Part shown: in pieces, positions 27,235 through 36,301 of the stretch
Numbering within the stretch: the stretch's first letter is position 1
Layout of the letters: every line of letters begins with the position of its first letter
From: Chitinophaga sp. S165
Lineage (GTDB): Bacteria > Bacteroidota > Bacteroidia > Chitinophagales > Chitinophagaceae
Length of the DNA stretch: 64,000 bases
Reading direction: 5' to 3'
NCBI RefSeq assembly: GCF_003182155.1
Contig: NZ_QGTG01000004.1
Span: 310,001-374,000 of the forward strand
Notes under the pieces: generated by a model
What the model saw: only the letters and a program-made list of their open reading frames with translations
Told to the model about the DNA's origin: nothing
Databases searched by the model: none
Made by a program: the position numbers and the translations under genes

Positions 27235-28644
27235 ATGGGTAGTATTCAAGTAAAATCAAGATCAAAGAAAATGCTGGCAGACGTATTCACGCCTGTTGGT
27301 ATCTATTTGCGGCTCCGCGACAAGTTTCCTGGTACCCTACTGCTGGAAAGTACTGACTATCGCGCCAGTGAAAACAGTTTCTCCTTCATCTGCATCCAGC
27401 CGATAGCAGGCATAGAAGTGACCAGTACCACGGATTTTGAATTTAAGTATCCTAATCTCCCGCCAGAGAGGAAACAATTGAAGAACAAACAGAGCGTGTT
27501 AGATGAGTTGCAGAAGTTCCTCGGTAATTTTACTTTCGCTGATAAGCCGGTACTGCCCGTGGTGCAGAGTTTATTTGGGTATAGCACGTTCGATTCAGTG
27601 CAATTTTTCGAAACGATAGAGTTTAATAAGAACAAACAGAACGGCAATACCATTCCATTGATGCGATACCGTTTTTATCAGTATATCATCGCTATCAATC
27701 ACTTCAAAGATGAACTGTATCTCTGTGAAAATGTGGTGGAAGGCCTTGACAGTGAGTTTGATCTGATAGAGTCCCTGATAAGACAGAAAGACGTACCGAC
27801 TTACAGCTTCAAGGCAGACGGGGATGAAAAGAGTAACCTGACGAATGAACAATACATGGAGATCGTCGAAAAAGGTAAACAACACTGCTTCCGCGGAGAC
27901 GTTTTCCAGGTAGTACTCTCCAGAGCCTTCCAGCAAAAGTTCAAAGGTGACGAATTCAATGTATACCGCGCCCTCCGCTCCATTAACCCTTCTCCTTATC
28001 TCTTCTTCTTCGATTACGGCGATTATAAACTAATGGGTTCCTCACCCGAGGCCCAGCTGATCATAAAAGACAATAAAGCTACTATTCATCCGATAGCCGG
28101 TACATTTAAACGTACAGGCGATGATGAGCAGGACAGGCAGCTGGCGGCAAAGTTGTTAGAAGATCCGAAAGAAAATGCAGAACATGTAATGCTGGTCGAC
28201 CTGGCAAGGAATGATCTCAGCAGACTGGCCACAGATGTGGAAGTGGAATCTTACAGGAAGATACAGTACTACTCGCATGTGATACATCTCGTGAGTGAAG
28301 TGACCGGTAAGATACAACCGAACCTGAACCCATTCTCGTTACTGGCAGCTACATTCCCTGCGGGAACACTATCCGGTGCGCCAAAATACAGGGCAATGGA
28401 GATCATTGATGAGAATGAACCGACTGCCCGTGGTTTTTATGGTGGTTGTATCGGATCAGTAGGATTTAACGGTGACTTCAATCATGCTATCATGATCCGT
28501 TCTGTGATGAGCAAAGCCAACACATTATACTATCAGGCGGGAGCGGGTGTGGTAGCGAAATCTGTCGCATCGTCCGAACTGGAGGAAGTGAACAATAAAC
28601 TGAATGCATTAAAACAGGCCATTATCCTGGCTCAAAATATCTGA
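27235..28644 (+). CDS. trpE: Anthranilate synthase component I
   Basis: Forms anthranilate from chorismate, using ammonia delivered by TrpG. It is 469 residues, with an N-terminal regulatory domain and a C-terminal chorismate-binding domain (MGSSPEAQLIIKD; PIAGTFKRTGDDE; ENAEHVMLVDLARNDLSR; FPAGTLSGAPKYRAMEIIDE). The N-terminal LLLES motif (residues 35-39) matches the tryptophan feedback site of enteric TrpE, so allosteric inhibition is expected. The start ATG 27235 lies 42 bases after the attenuator stem. It is followed by trpG after 1 base, consistent with a stoichiometric complex. Confidence 0.96.
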   Translation: MGSIQVKSRSKKMLADVFTPVGIYLRLRDKFPGTLLLESTDYRASENSFSFICIQPIAGIEVTSTTDFEFKYPNLPPERKQLKNKQSVLDELQKFLGNFTFADKPVLPVVQSLFGYSTFDSVQFFETIEFNKNKQNGNTIPLMRYRFYQYIIAINHFKDELYLCENVVEGLDSEFDLIESLIRQKDVPTYSFKADGDEKSNLTNEQYMEIVEKGKQHCFRGDVFQVVLSRAFQQKFKGDEFNVYRALRSINPSPYLFFFDYGDYKLMGSSPEAQLIIKDNKATIHPIAGTFKRTGDDEQDRQLAAKLLEDPKENAEHVMLVDLARNDLSRLATDVEVESYRKIQYYSHVIHLVSEVTGKIQPNLNPFSLLAATFPAGTLSGAPKYRAMEIIDENEPTARGFYGGCIGSVGFNGDFNHAIMIRSVMSKANTLYYQAGAGVVAKSVASSELEEVNNKLNALKQAIILAQNI

Positions 28645-28645
28645 C

Positions 28646-29215
28646 ATGAATATTCTGGTGTTTGATAATTACGATTCATTTACCTACAACCTGGTGCACC
28701 TGGTGGAGAAGATCATCAATGGTAAAGTGACAGTGGTGCGCAACGATGAAATTCCATTAGAGAAAGTAAAAGATTACGATAAGATCATCTTGTCTCCGGG
28801 ACCTGGTATTCCTGAAGAAGCAGGATTGCTGCTGCCGTTGATCAAAGAGTATGCGTCAAGTAAATCCATCTTCGGTGTATGCCTGGGACAACAGGCTATA
28901 GGAGAAGCTTTCGGCGCAAAGCTGATCAATCTGAAAGATGTATATCACGGCGTAGCAACAAATGTGAACATCACGGCGAGAGACGGAAGACTGTTCAACG
29001 GTTTGCCTGATCAGCTGGAAGTAGGCCGCTATCATTCGTGGGTAGTAGATGAAGGAACATTATCTCCCGACCTGACAATAACTGCCAGGGACGATAATAA
29101 TTACATCATGGCGCTGCAACATAACAAATATGATGTAAGTGGTGTACAGTTCCATCCTGAAAGTGTATTGACGCCACAGGGAGAACAGATACTTCGTAAC
29201 TGGTTGAAAGCATAA
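28646..29215 (+). CDS. trpG: Anthranilate synthase component II (glutamine amidotransferase)
   Basis: Class I glutamine amidotransferase of 189 residues supplying ammonia to TrpE. The catalytic triad is visible: C79 in FGVCLGQQAIGEAFG, and H170 and E172 in VQFHPES. The oxyanion region SPGPGIPEEAG is present. The chromosomal position between trpE and trpD, with 1 and 10 base gaps, identifies it as TrpG. Some bacteria share this subunit with folate synthesis (PabA); nothing here distinguishes a dual role. Confidence 0.95.
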   Translation: MNILVFDNYDSFTYNLVHLVEKIINGKVTVVRNDEIPLEKVKDYDKIILSPGPGIPEEAGLLLPLIKEYASSKSIFGVCLGQQAIGEAFGAKLINLKDVYHGVATNVNITARDGRLFNGLPDQLEVGRYHSWVVDEGTLSPDLTITARDDNNYIMALQHNKYDVSGVQFHPESVLTPQGEQILRNWLKA

Positions 29216-29225
29216 ATTCCAAGTA

Positions 29226-30221
29226 ATGAAAAAGATACTTAATTACCTTTTTGAACATAAAACATTTAGCCGTGAGGCTGCCAAAGAGATACTCATGAGT
29301 ATTTCAAAGGGCATGTACAATGAAAGCGAACTGGCGGCTTTTATGACAGTTTTCCTCATGCGCAGTATAACAGTAGAGGAACTGCTGGGATTCCGGGATG
29401 CTTTGCTTGAACTCTGCGTGCCCGTTAATCTGAATGGCTATGAAGTACTTGATATAGTAGGTACCGGTGGAGATGGAAAGAATACTTTTAATGTGTCAAC
29501 GCTATCTTGTTTTATAGTGGCGGGCGCAGGCGGGAAAGTGGCCAAACATGGCAACTATGGCGTATCTTCCATAAGCGGAGCTTCCAATCTGATGGAGTCG
29601 GCGGGGTATAAATTCAAGAACGATGATGCTAAACTCCGGGAAGAGCTCGAGCAGGCAGGCGTTTGTTTCCTGCACGCACCATTGTTTCATCCCGCACTGA
29701 AGAATGTGGCCGGCGTTCGCCGCCAGCTGGGTATCCGTACATTCTTCAATATGCTGGGACCGCTGGTAAATCCTGCCTTTGCACAACATCAGCTGATAGG
29801 CGTTTATAGCCTCGAACTGGCGAGAGTTTATAATTATCTGTTCCAGCAGACTGACAAGCGCTATGCGATCGTTTATAGCCTGGATGGTTATGATGAGATC
29901 TCTCTGACAGCCGATACCCGTGTAATTACGAATGAGGGAGAAAAAGACTGGACGCCAGAACAGCTGGGTAAACGTAAGGTATATCCTGAAGATATATATG
30001 GCGGTAGCACTGTAGAAGCCGCAGCAAAGATCTTTATGAAGATATTGAAAGGTGAAGGGACCTGGGCGCAAAACTCGGTAGTACTGGCCAATGCTGCGAT
30101 GGGATTATATTGTATGAAGAAATTTGATAATTATGCTGACTGTTTCCAGGCAGCTGTAGAGTCACTGGAATCAGGTGCAGCGCATAACGCGTTTAAGAAG
30201 TTGATAAGCTTGCAATCATGA
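29226..30221 (+). CDS. trpD: Anthranilate phosphoribosyltransferase
   Basis: Transfers the phosphoribosyl group from PRPP to anthranilate. It is 331 residues long. The PRPP site motif is VGTGGDGKNTFNVST, with the following KHGNYGVSS and SGASNLMESAGYKF; FHPALKNVAGVRRQLGIRTFFNMLGPL is the family's anthranilate-binding region. It overlaps trpC by 4 bases (ATGA), so translational coupling is likely. It consumes PRPP, the same precursor as HisG. Confidence 0.96.
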   Translation: MKKILNYLFEHKTFSREAAKEILMSISKGMYNESELAAFMTVFLMRSITVEELLGFRDALLELCVPVNLNGYEVLDIVGTGGDGKNTFNVSTLSCFIVAGAGGKVAKHGNYGVSSISGASNLMESAGYKFKNDDAKLREELEQAGVCFLHAPLFHPALKNVAGVRRQLGIRTFFNMLGPLVNPAFAQHQLIGVYSLELARVYNYLFQQTDKRYAIVYSLDGYDEISLTADTRVITNEGEKDWTPEQLGKRKVYPEDIYGGSTVEAAAKIFMKILKGEGTWAQNSVVLANAAMGLYCMKKFDNYADCFQAAVESLESGAAHNAFKKLISLQS

Positions 30222-31018
30222 AAAATATCCTGACAGAAATTGTAGCCCACAAGCACATAGAAGTGGCTGCCCGCAAAGAACAGCGGAGCGTGGAAGAATT
30301 AGAACAGGTATCCTGGTTCAAACGAACGCCTTTATCATTGGCGCAGTTTCTACGGGACCCTGAGAAGACGGGAATCATTGCAGAGTTCAAAAGACGGTCT
30401 CCTTCAAAAGGTCTCATCAATGGTGAAGTAACTGTGCAGGATGTAACAACGGCATATACCCGTTATGGCGCATCGGGTTTGTCAGTACTGACTGATGAAA
30501 AGTATTTTGGTGGTTCTTCGGATGATCTGCAACAGGCAAGGGCATTGAACAATATTCCTATCCTCCGGAAGGATTTTATTATCGATGAATACCAGATCCT
30601 GGAAGCAAAGGCCATCGGTGCAGATGTGATACTGCTGATAGCAGAATGCCTGACAAAGCAGGAAGTAGCACAACTGGCAGCTTTTGCAAATAACCTGGGA
30701 CTGGAAGTATTACTGGAAGTGCATAGCGGCGATCAGTTGGATAAAGTGACTAATCATATACAACTAGTAGGAGTGAATAATCGTGATCTTACTACGTTTA
30801 AGGTCGATTTTAACCGCTCTTGTGAACTGGCGCCCCAGATCCCTGCAGACAAGTGTAAAGTGGCCGAAAGCGGTATCAGTAATACGGATGCGATCATTAC
30901 GCTGAAGCAGGCAGGCTTCCAGGGATTCCTGATAGGAGAACATTTTATGCGGCAGGAAAATCCGCCACGGGCATTTGAGCACTTTGTAACGGAACTGGCC
31001 AATAAATCAGCACAATGA
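30218..31018 (+). CDS. trpC: Indole-3-glycerol phosphate synthase
   Basis: TIM-barrel enzyme of 266 residues that closes the indole ring of carboxyphenylamino-deoxyribulose phosphate. Motifs: GIIAEFKRRSPSKGLI near the N-terminus, LSVLTDEKYFGGS, LRKDFIIDEYQI, DVILLIAE, LEVLLEVHS, GVNNRDLTTF and AESGISN. It is separate from TrpF, unlike the fused TrpCF of E. coli, but overlaps both neighbours by 4 bases (ATGA), which should keep synthesis coupled. Confidence 0.96.
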   Translation: MKNILTEIVAHKHIEVAARKEQRSVEELEQVSWFKRTPLSLAQFLRDPEKTGIIAEFKRRSPSKGLINGEVTVQDVTTAYTRYGASGLSVLTDEKYFGGSSDDLQQARALNNIPILRKDFIIDEYQILEAKAIGADVILLIAECLTKQEVAQLAAFANNLGLEVLLEVHSGDQLDKVTNHIQLVGVNNRDLTTFKVDFNRSCELAPQIPADKCKVAESGISNTDAIITLKQAGFQGFLIGEHFMRQENPPRAFEHFVTELANKSAQ

Positions 31019-31650
31019 AAATAAAGGTCTGCGGTATTACACGGAAAGAAGACCTGCAACAACTGGTGAATTACCAGGTTAATTATGCCGGCTTTATATT
31101 CTATGAAAAGTCGCCGCGCTTTGCGGGACAGAAAATAGATGCCCGTACCGTCCGCGAAATAGAAGGTATCCAGAAGGTAGGTGTGTTTGTAAACGCACCG
31201 CTTGAACAGGTGCAGCGTATCATTACCGACTATGGTCTGGATATGGTACAGTTACACGGTGATGAAACACCGGAATACTGTGCAGCTATACGAAAAAGCG
31301 TACCGGTAATAAAGGCCTTCCGTGTAGGAGAGAACGTAGACTGGCCGGCATTGCTTTCGGCTTACCTGCCGGTAACAGATTATTTCCTGTTCGATACAGA
31401 AGCTGGTAAAGCATACGGTGGCACCGGCAAACGGTTTAACTGGGAATTGTTGCAGACCTATCCTTATGCACATCCGTTCTATCTGAGTGGCGGCATAGGG
31501 CTGGAAGAAACGCCTGAATTGCTGCAGATGAAATTACCGGCGCTGTTTGCAGTAGATGTGAACAGTAAGTTTGAGATCCAGCCCGGTGTGAAGAACATGG
31601 AAAAGGTACGGTTATTTACAGATCAGATTCAATCAACTTATTTAAAATAG
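31015..31650 (+). CDS. trpF: Phosphoribosylanthranilate isomerase
   Basis: Isomerises phosphoribosylanthranilate in the third step of tryptophan synthesis. It is 211 residues, a single TIM barrel. The catalytic Cys and general acid regions are seen in KVCGITRKEDL (Cys near residue 5) and in FLFDTEAGKAYGGTGKRFNW; the phosphate-binding strand is FYLSGGIGLEE, and AVDVNSKFEIQPGVKN is typical. It starts within the trpC stop and ends 7 bases before trpB. Confidence 0.95.
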   Translation: MKIKVCGITRKEDLQQLVNYQVNYAGFIFYEKSPRFAGQKIDARTVREIEGIQKVGVFVNAPLEQVQRIITDYGLDMVQLHGDETPEYCAAIRKSVPVIKAFRVGENVDWPALLSAYLPVTDYFLFDTEAGKAYGGTGKRFNWELLQTYPYAHPFYLSGGIGLEETPELLQMKLPALFAVDVNSKFEIQPGVKNMEKVRLFTDQIQSTYLK

Positions 31651-31657
31651 TCATAGC

Positions 31658-32884
31658 ATGAAGATTGCGGAAAATACATTCGGCTCTAAGTATCATGTAG
31701 ATGAAAAAGGCTTTTACGGCAGATTTGGCGGCGCTTACATCCCGGAGATGTTATATCCGAATGTGGATGAGCTGCAACGCAATTACCTGGCAATACTGCG
31801 TGAACCTGGCTTCCAGGAAGAGTTTGACCAGCTGTTGCGCGACTATGTGGGCCGTCCGTCTCCTTTATACTTTGCAAAACGTTTATCTGAAAAATATAAC
31901 GCGAAGATCTATCTCAAACGTGAAGATCTGAACCATACAGGTGCGCATAAAGTGAATAATACGATCGGTCAGATCCTGCTGGCAAAACGGCTGGGCAAGA
32001 CACGTATCATCGCTGAAACCGGCGCCGGACAGCACGGTGTAGCTACGGCAACAGTTTGCGCGTTGATGGGATTGGAGTGTGTGGTATATATGGGCAGCAT
32101 CGATATTAAGCGCCAGGCGCCGAACGTAGCGCGTATGAAAATGCTGGGAGCGACCGTAGTACCTGCTACCAGCGGTAGCCAGACCCTGAAGGACGCCTGT
32201 AACGAGGCTATCCGCGACTGGATCAATAACCCGGTTGACACCCATTATATCCTCGGTACAGCGGCAGGCCCGCATCCTTACCCGGATATGGTAACCCGCT
32301 TTCAGTCGGTGATCAGTGAAGAGATCAAAAAACAGTTGCTCGAGAAAACAGGCCGCGAAAATCCTGACTACGTGATGGCATGTATAGGCGGAGGTAGCAA
32401 CGCAGCAGGTGCCTATTATCACTTCCTGGATGAACCTGATGTGAAGCTGATAGCCGTAGAAGCAGGTGGTAAAGGTGTGCATTCAGGTCATTCTGCCGCA
32501 ACGACACAACTGGGTAAACTGGGTATCATCCACGCAAGTAAGACCTTGCTGATGCAAACGGAAGATGGACAGATCACCGAGCCATACTCTATCTCTGCAG
32601 GACTGGATTATCCCGGCATTGGCCCGCTGCACGCACATCTCTATGAAACAGGCCGTGCTACTTTCCTGAATGCTACGGATGATGAAGCTTTGCAGGCTGC
32701 CTACGAACTGACCCGCCTGGAAGGTATCATTCCCGCACTGGAATCATCTCACGCACTGTCTAAACTCGGGCAGGTGGCATTCAAGCCGGATGATGTGGTA
32801 GTAGTGTGTTTGAGCGGACGAGGTGATAAGGACATGGAGACTTATATTCGTAATTTGCCCGGTAATACTGGCGGTAACGTATAA
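31658..32884 (+). CDS. trpB: Tryptophan synthase beta chain
   Basis: Condenses indole with serine using PLP. It is 408 residues. The PLP lysine lies in HTGAHKVNNTIGQ (K98), the indole-tunnel and catalytic region is AETGAGQHGVATATV, and the phosphate-binding loop is CIGGGSNAAGAY. The N-terminal FGGAYIPEMLYPNV is standard for the TrpB1 type that pairs with TrpA, which follows after 9 bases. The sequence appears complete and functional. Confidence 0.97.
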   Translation: MKIAENTFGSKYHVDEKGFYGRFGGAYIPEMLYPNVDELQRNYLAILREPGFQEEFDQLLRDYVGRPSPLYFAKRLSEKYNAKIYLKREDLNHTGAHKVNNTIGQILLAKRLGKTRIIAETGAGQHGVATATVCALMGLECVVYMGSIDIKRQAPNVARMKMLGATVVPATSGSQTLKDACNEAIRDWINNPVDTHYILGTAAGPHPYPDMVTRFQSVISEEIKKQLLEKTGRENPDYVMACIGGGSNAAGAYYHFLDEPDVKLIAVEAGGKGVHSGHSAATTQLGKLGIIHASKTLLMQTEDGQITEPYSISAGLDYPGIGPLHAHLYETGRATFLNATDDEALQAAYELTRLEGIIPALESSHALSKLGQVAFKPDDVVVVCLSGRGDKDMETYIRNLPGNTGGNV

Positions 32885-32893
32885 ATATATTTT

Positions 32894-33664
32894 ATGAGCA
32901 ATCGTATAGATCAATTATTTGCCGGCAAAAGAACAGGAGTCCTGAATATTTACTGCACAGCAGGATATCCTGAGTTGAATGATACACTGCCTGTCATGAA
33001 AGCATTACAGCAATATGGCGCGGATATTATTGAATTAGGTATGCCCTTCTCTGATCCGCTGGCTGATGGTCCTGTGATCCAGGATAGCAGCAATCGGGCC
33101 ATCAGGAATGGTATGAGCTTAAAAGTATTGTTTGAGCAATTGAAGGATTTCCGTGAGCAGGTACATGTGCCTGTGTTGTTGATGGGATATTTGAACCCGG
33201 TGTTGCTGTATGGTATTGAAAACTTCTGTAAGAAATGCGCGGAAGTGGGTGTGGATGGTGTGATATTGCCTGACCTGCCAATGGATGAATATGAATCGGA
33301 GTACAAACCGGTGTTTGAGCAATATGGTCTGCACCTGGTATTCCTTGTAACGCCTGAAACCAGTGAGGAGCGGATAAGGAAAATAGATAGTCTGAGCAAA
33401 GGGTTTATATATGCGGTGTCTTCTTCCTCTACAACAGGTAAGGATAAGGACATGGGCAATCAGCAGATCTATTTCGAGAGATTGAAGTCATTGCAGCTGA
33501 AGAATCCTGTACTGATCGGGTTTGGTATCAAAGATAAAGCTACCTTTGATGCCGCTACTACTCATAGTAATGGTGGCGTGATAGGTACGGCCTTTATTCG
33601 GGCTATCGAGAATGCAACTAACCTGGATACAGCAATACAGCAGTTTGTTGCTGGCGTAAAATAG
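32894..33664 (+). CDS. trpA: Tryptophan synthase alpha chain
   Basis: Cleaves indole-3-glycerol phosphate to indole, which is channelled to TrpB. It is 256 residues. The catalytic Glu is in IIELGMPFSDPLADGPVIQ, and the Asp in GVILPDLPMDE; phosphate binding is through the loop near SSSSTTGK and in IGFGIKDKATF. The last trp gene ends only 13 bases before hisH, without a terminator, so hisH and the following genes are probably on the same transcript. Confidence 0.96.
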   Translation: MSNRIDQLFAGKRTGVLNIYCTAGYPELNDTLPVMKALQQYGADIIELGMPFSDPLADGPVIQDSSNRAIRNGMSLKVLFEQLKDFREQVHVPVLLMGYLNPVLLYGIENFCKKCAEVGVDGVILPDLPMDEYESEYKPVFEQYGLHLVFLVTPETSEERIRKIDSLSKGFIYAVSSSSTTGKDKDMGNQQIYFERLKSLQLKNPVLIGFGIKDKATFDAATTHSNGGVIGTAFIRAIENATNLDTAIQQFVAGVK

Positions 33665-33677
33665 ACAAGAAAAGTAT

Positions 33678-34271
33678 ATGAAAACGGTCATCATAAAGTA
33701 CAATGCCGGTAATATCCGTTCCGTGATGTTCGCACTGGACCGGCTGGGAGTGGAAGGAGTGGTAACAGACGATCCTGAAGCAATTAAGGCCGCCGATAAG
33801 GTGATCTTCCCCGGTGTGGGAGAGGCTAGTTCCGCCATGCGTTATTTACAGGAAAGAAAACTCGACCAGCTGATCTCCGGTCTGAAACAGCCGGTGCTGG
33901 GCATTTGTCTGGGCATGCAGTTGATGTGTAAACACTCAGAAGAGAACGATACCAATTGCCTCGGCATTTTTGATGTGGAAGTAAAACGTTTCCAATCGCC
34001 GGTGGATAATCTGCTGAAGATACCACAGATAGGCTGGAATAACGTAACAGGATTGTACAGCACCATGTTTGAGCACGTGCCGGAGAACTCATACATGTAC
34101 TTTGTACACAGTTATTATGCGGCGCTAAGTCCTTATACTGTAGCTACAACCAATTATGTGATCAACTACAGTGCTGCATTACAGAAAGACAATTTCTATG
34201 CAGTACAGTTCCACCCGGAGAAATCTGCGGGCGAAGGACAGAAGATCCTCGAGAATTTTCTGAAGTTATAA
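33678..34271 (+). CDS. hisH: Imidazole glycerol phosphate synthase, glutamine amidotransferase subunit
   Basis: Supplies ammonia to HisF for imidazole ring closure. It is 197 residues, class I glutaminase: nucleophile C77 in LGICLGMQLMCKHSE, and H179 and E181 in VQFHPEKS. The N-terminal YNAGNIRSVMFAL is the HisH signature. It is the first gene of the second half of the his pathway, placed directly behind trpA. The next gene starts 6 bases later. Confidence 0.96.
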   Translation: MKTVIIKYNAGNIRSVMFALDRLGVEGVVTDDPEAIKAADKVIFPGVGEASSAMRYLQERKLDQLISGLKQPVLGICLGMQLMCKHSEENDTNCLGIFDVEVKRFQSPVDNLLKIPQIGWNNVTGLYSTMFEHVPENSYMYFVHSYYAALSPYTVATTNYVINYSAALQKDNFYAVQFHPEKSAGEGQKILENFLKL

Positions 34272-34277
34272 AGGACT

Positions 34278-35432
34278 ATGCAGCCAATACAGATAAGAAG
34301 AGTTTATACAGAAGATATATTAGCACTGCGAAGGGATGTGTTATACCCTGACGCAACACCAGAGGCGATGCGCCTGGAACATGATGATGACAGTCTCCAT
34401 TTCGGCCTGTTTGAAGACGCCAGGTTGCGGGGAGTAGTGACATTGGTACCCGGAAAAGAATCCGCGCAATTCCGCAAACTCGCTGTTCATCAGGAAAGCC
34501 AGGGTAAAGGGTACGGCAGCCTGTTGATGCAGTATATAGAAGATTTTTGCAGGAAGGAGCATATTACATTTTTATGGTGTAATGCCCGTAAAACGGCGGA
34601 AGGCTTTTATATAAAACGGAGCTATGAATTCTGGGGAGATCATTTTACAAAAGATAATATCGTTTTCTGCAAGATGAAATTGCAACTTGATAAAGCAACA
34701 GGGAGTGGATTTACCATCATTCCTGCTATTGACATTATAGATGGTAAGTGTGTACGTCTCACGCAGGGCGATTACGGACAGAAGAAAGTGTATAATGAAC
34801 ATCCGCTGGAAGTAGCCAAAGCTTTTGAGAGTATTGGCGTACGCCGTTTACACCTGGTAGACCTGGATGGAGCAAAGAAAGGAGCCGTAGTGAACTGGAA
34901 GGTGCTGGAAGCAATAGCAGGTAAAACTAACCTGGTAATAGATTTCGGCGGAGGTATTAAAACAGAAGATGATCTTCGTATTGTATATGAGAACGGAGCA
35001 GAACTGGCGACTATCGGTAGTATAGCAGTGAAGGATCCTGCGCTGTTTTCAGGTTGGGTGAAGAAGTACGGCGCTGACAAGATCTTCCTGGGGGCAGATG
35101 TGAAAGAGGAGAAGATAGCGGTAGGCGGATGGCTGGAAACCACAGATCTTTCTGTGTTTGATTTTCTTGAGGAGAATATTAAACAAGGAGTGAAGCATAT
35201 TTTCTGTACAGACATTGCCAAGGATGGATTATTGCAGGGACCTTCTATCGACTTATACAAAAAGATCCTGGAACGTTTTCCGCAGATCGATTTTATTGCC
35301 AGTGGTGGCGTGAGTACAATGGCTGATGTGCATGCACTGGCGGAAGCCGGTTGCAGCGGTGTGATCGTGGGGAAAGCAATTTACGAGGAAAGGATCAGTA
35401 TGGCGGAACTGGGAGCGTTCCTGAAAAATTAA
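34278..35432 (+). CDS. hisA: GNAT acetyltransferase-HisA fusion (ProFAR isomerase)
   Basis: One uninterrupted frame of 384 codons joins two domains. Residues 1-132 are a GNAT N-acetyltransferase with the acetyl-CoA motif KLAVHQESQGKGYGSLLMQ and the C-terminal NARKTAEGFYIKRSYEF. Residues 145-384 are HisA, the isomerase of the fourth step of histidine synthesis, with both catalytic aspartates (D152 in IIPAIDIIDGK, D312 in FCTDIAKDG) and the phosphate loops DFGGGIKTEDD and ASGGVSTMADV. HisA is normally about 240 residues alone. An internal ATG at 34674 could start a separate HisA, so expression as fusion, split product or both is undecided. It lies 6 bases after hisH and 56 before hisF. The acetyl acceptor is unknown. 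Confidence 0.93.
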   Translation: MQPIQIRRVYTEDILALRRDVLYPDATPEAMRLEHDDDSLHFGLFEDARLRGVVTLVPGKESAQFRKLAVHQESQGKGYGSLLMQYIEDFCRKEHITFLWCNARKTAEGFYIKRSYEFWGDHFTKDNIVFCKMKLQLDKATGSGFTIIPAIDIIDGKCVRLTQGDYGQKKVYNEHPLEVAKAFESIGVRRLHLVDLDGAKKGAVVNWKVLEAIAGKTNLVIDFGGGIKTEDDLRIVYENGAELATIGSIAVKDPALFSGWVKKYGADKIFLGADVKEEKIAVGGWLETTDLSVFDFLEENIKQGVKHIFCTDIAKDGLLQGPSIDLYKKILERFPQIDFIASGGVSTMADVHALAEAGCSGVIVGKAIYEERISMAELGAFLKN

Positions 35433-35488
35433 GGGCTTGTTTCCGGCTGTATTGCATTCTCAATTCTTAATTCCTAATTATTCAAATC

Positions 35489-36244
35489 ATGTTGACAAAA
35501 CGTATCATTCCCTGTCTCGATATTAAAGATGGCCGCACAGTAAAGGGTGTGAACTTTGAAAATATACGCGATGCCGGTGATCCGATCGAACTGGGTGCAT
35601 TATATGCAGAAAAGGGAGCGGACGAACTGGTGTTCCTGGACATCACCGCTACTAATGAGCGTAGAAAGACTTTATCTGAACTGGTAACGCGCATAGCAAG
35701 ACATGTGAATATCCCATTCACTGTAGGTGGTGGTATTTCTTCTGTTGAAGATGTGAATGTTTTACTACAGTCAGGAGCAGACAAGATATCTGTTAATACT
35801 TCGGCTTTTAAACGTCCGGAACTGGTAGATGAACTGGCCCGTGAGTTTGGCAGTCAGTGTGTGGTGTTGGCGATCGATACCCGTTTTGAAGATGGTGACT
35901 GGTATGTATATCTGAATGGCGGCCGGGTGAAAACCGAGATCAAAGCTTATGACTGGGCGAAAGAAGCGGTTCAGCGCGGGGCAGGAGAGATCCTGCTGAC
36001 CTCTATGAATAATGATGGTACTAAGCAGGGATTTGCTTTGGACATTACCGGAAAACTGTCGCAGAACCTGAATGTGCCTGTGATTGCGTCTGGCGGAGCG
36101 GGTACAATGGAGCATTTCATGGATGTGTTTGAAAATGCCCAGGCGGATGCTGCATTGGCCGCGAGTATTTTCCATTATAAAGAGATTGAAATTCAGGCAT
36201 TAAAAACTTACCTGTACCAGAGAGGCGTAAACATCAGGTTCTGA
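35489..36244 (+). CDS. hisF: Imidazole glycerol phosphate synthase, cyclase subunit
   Basis: Forms the imidazole ring and releases AICAR, using ammonia from HisH. It is 251 residues, a TIM barrel related to HisA. The catalytic D11 is in IIPCLDIKDGRTVKG, and the second Asp in VVLAIDTRFEDG; loops VGGGISSVEDV and ASGGAGTMEHF bind phosphate. The start is ATG 35489, 56 bases after the GNAT-HisA gene. Confidence 0.97.
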   Translation: MLTKRIIPCLDIKDGRTVKGVNFENIRDAGDPIELGALYAEKGADELVFLDITATNERRKTLSELVTRIARHVNIPFTVGGGISSVEDVNVLLQSGADKISVNTSAFKRPELVDELAREFGSQCVVLAIDTRFEDGDWYVYLNGGRVKTEIKAYDWAKEAVQRGAGEILLTSMNNDGTKQGFALDITGKLSQNLNVPVIASGGAGTMEHFMDVFENAQADAALAASIFHYKEIEIQALKTYLYQRGVNIRF

Positions 36245-36301
36245 GAAAACCACTAATTTTACCGGCCAGACGGTATTTTTACTAAAAAAAGTAACCACTG
36301 C

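Noticed and set aside
29502..30071. Antisense frame of 189 codons across trpD
   Set aside because: It is a shadow of trpD; no family motifs, and codon composition mirrors the sense gene.
31883..32482. Antisense frame of 199 codons across trpB
   Set aside because: It is a shadow of the conserved trpB sequence, with no independent support.
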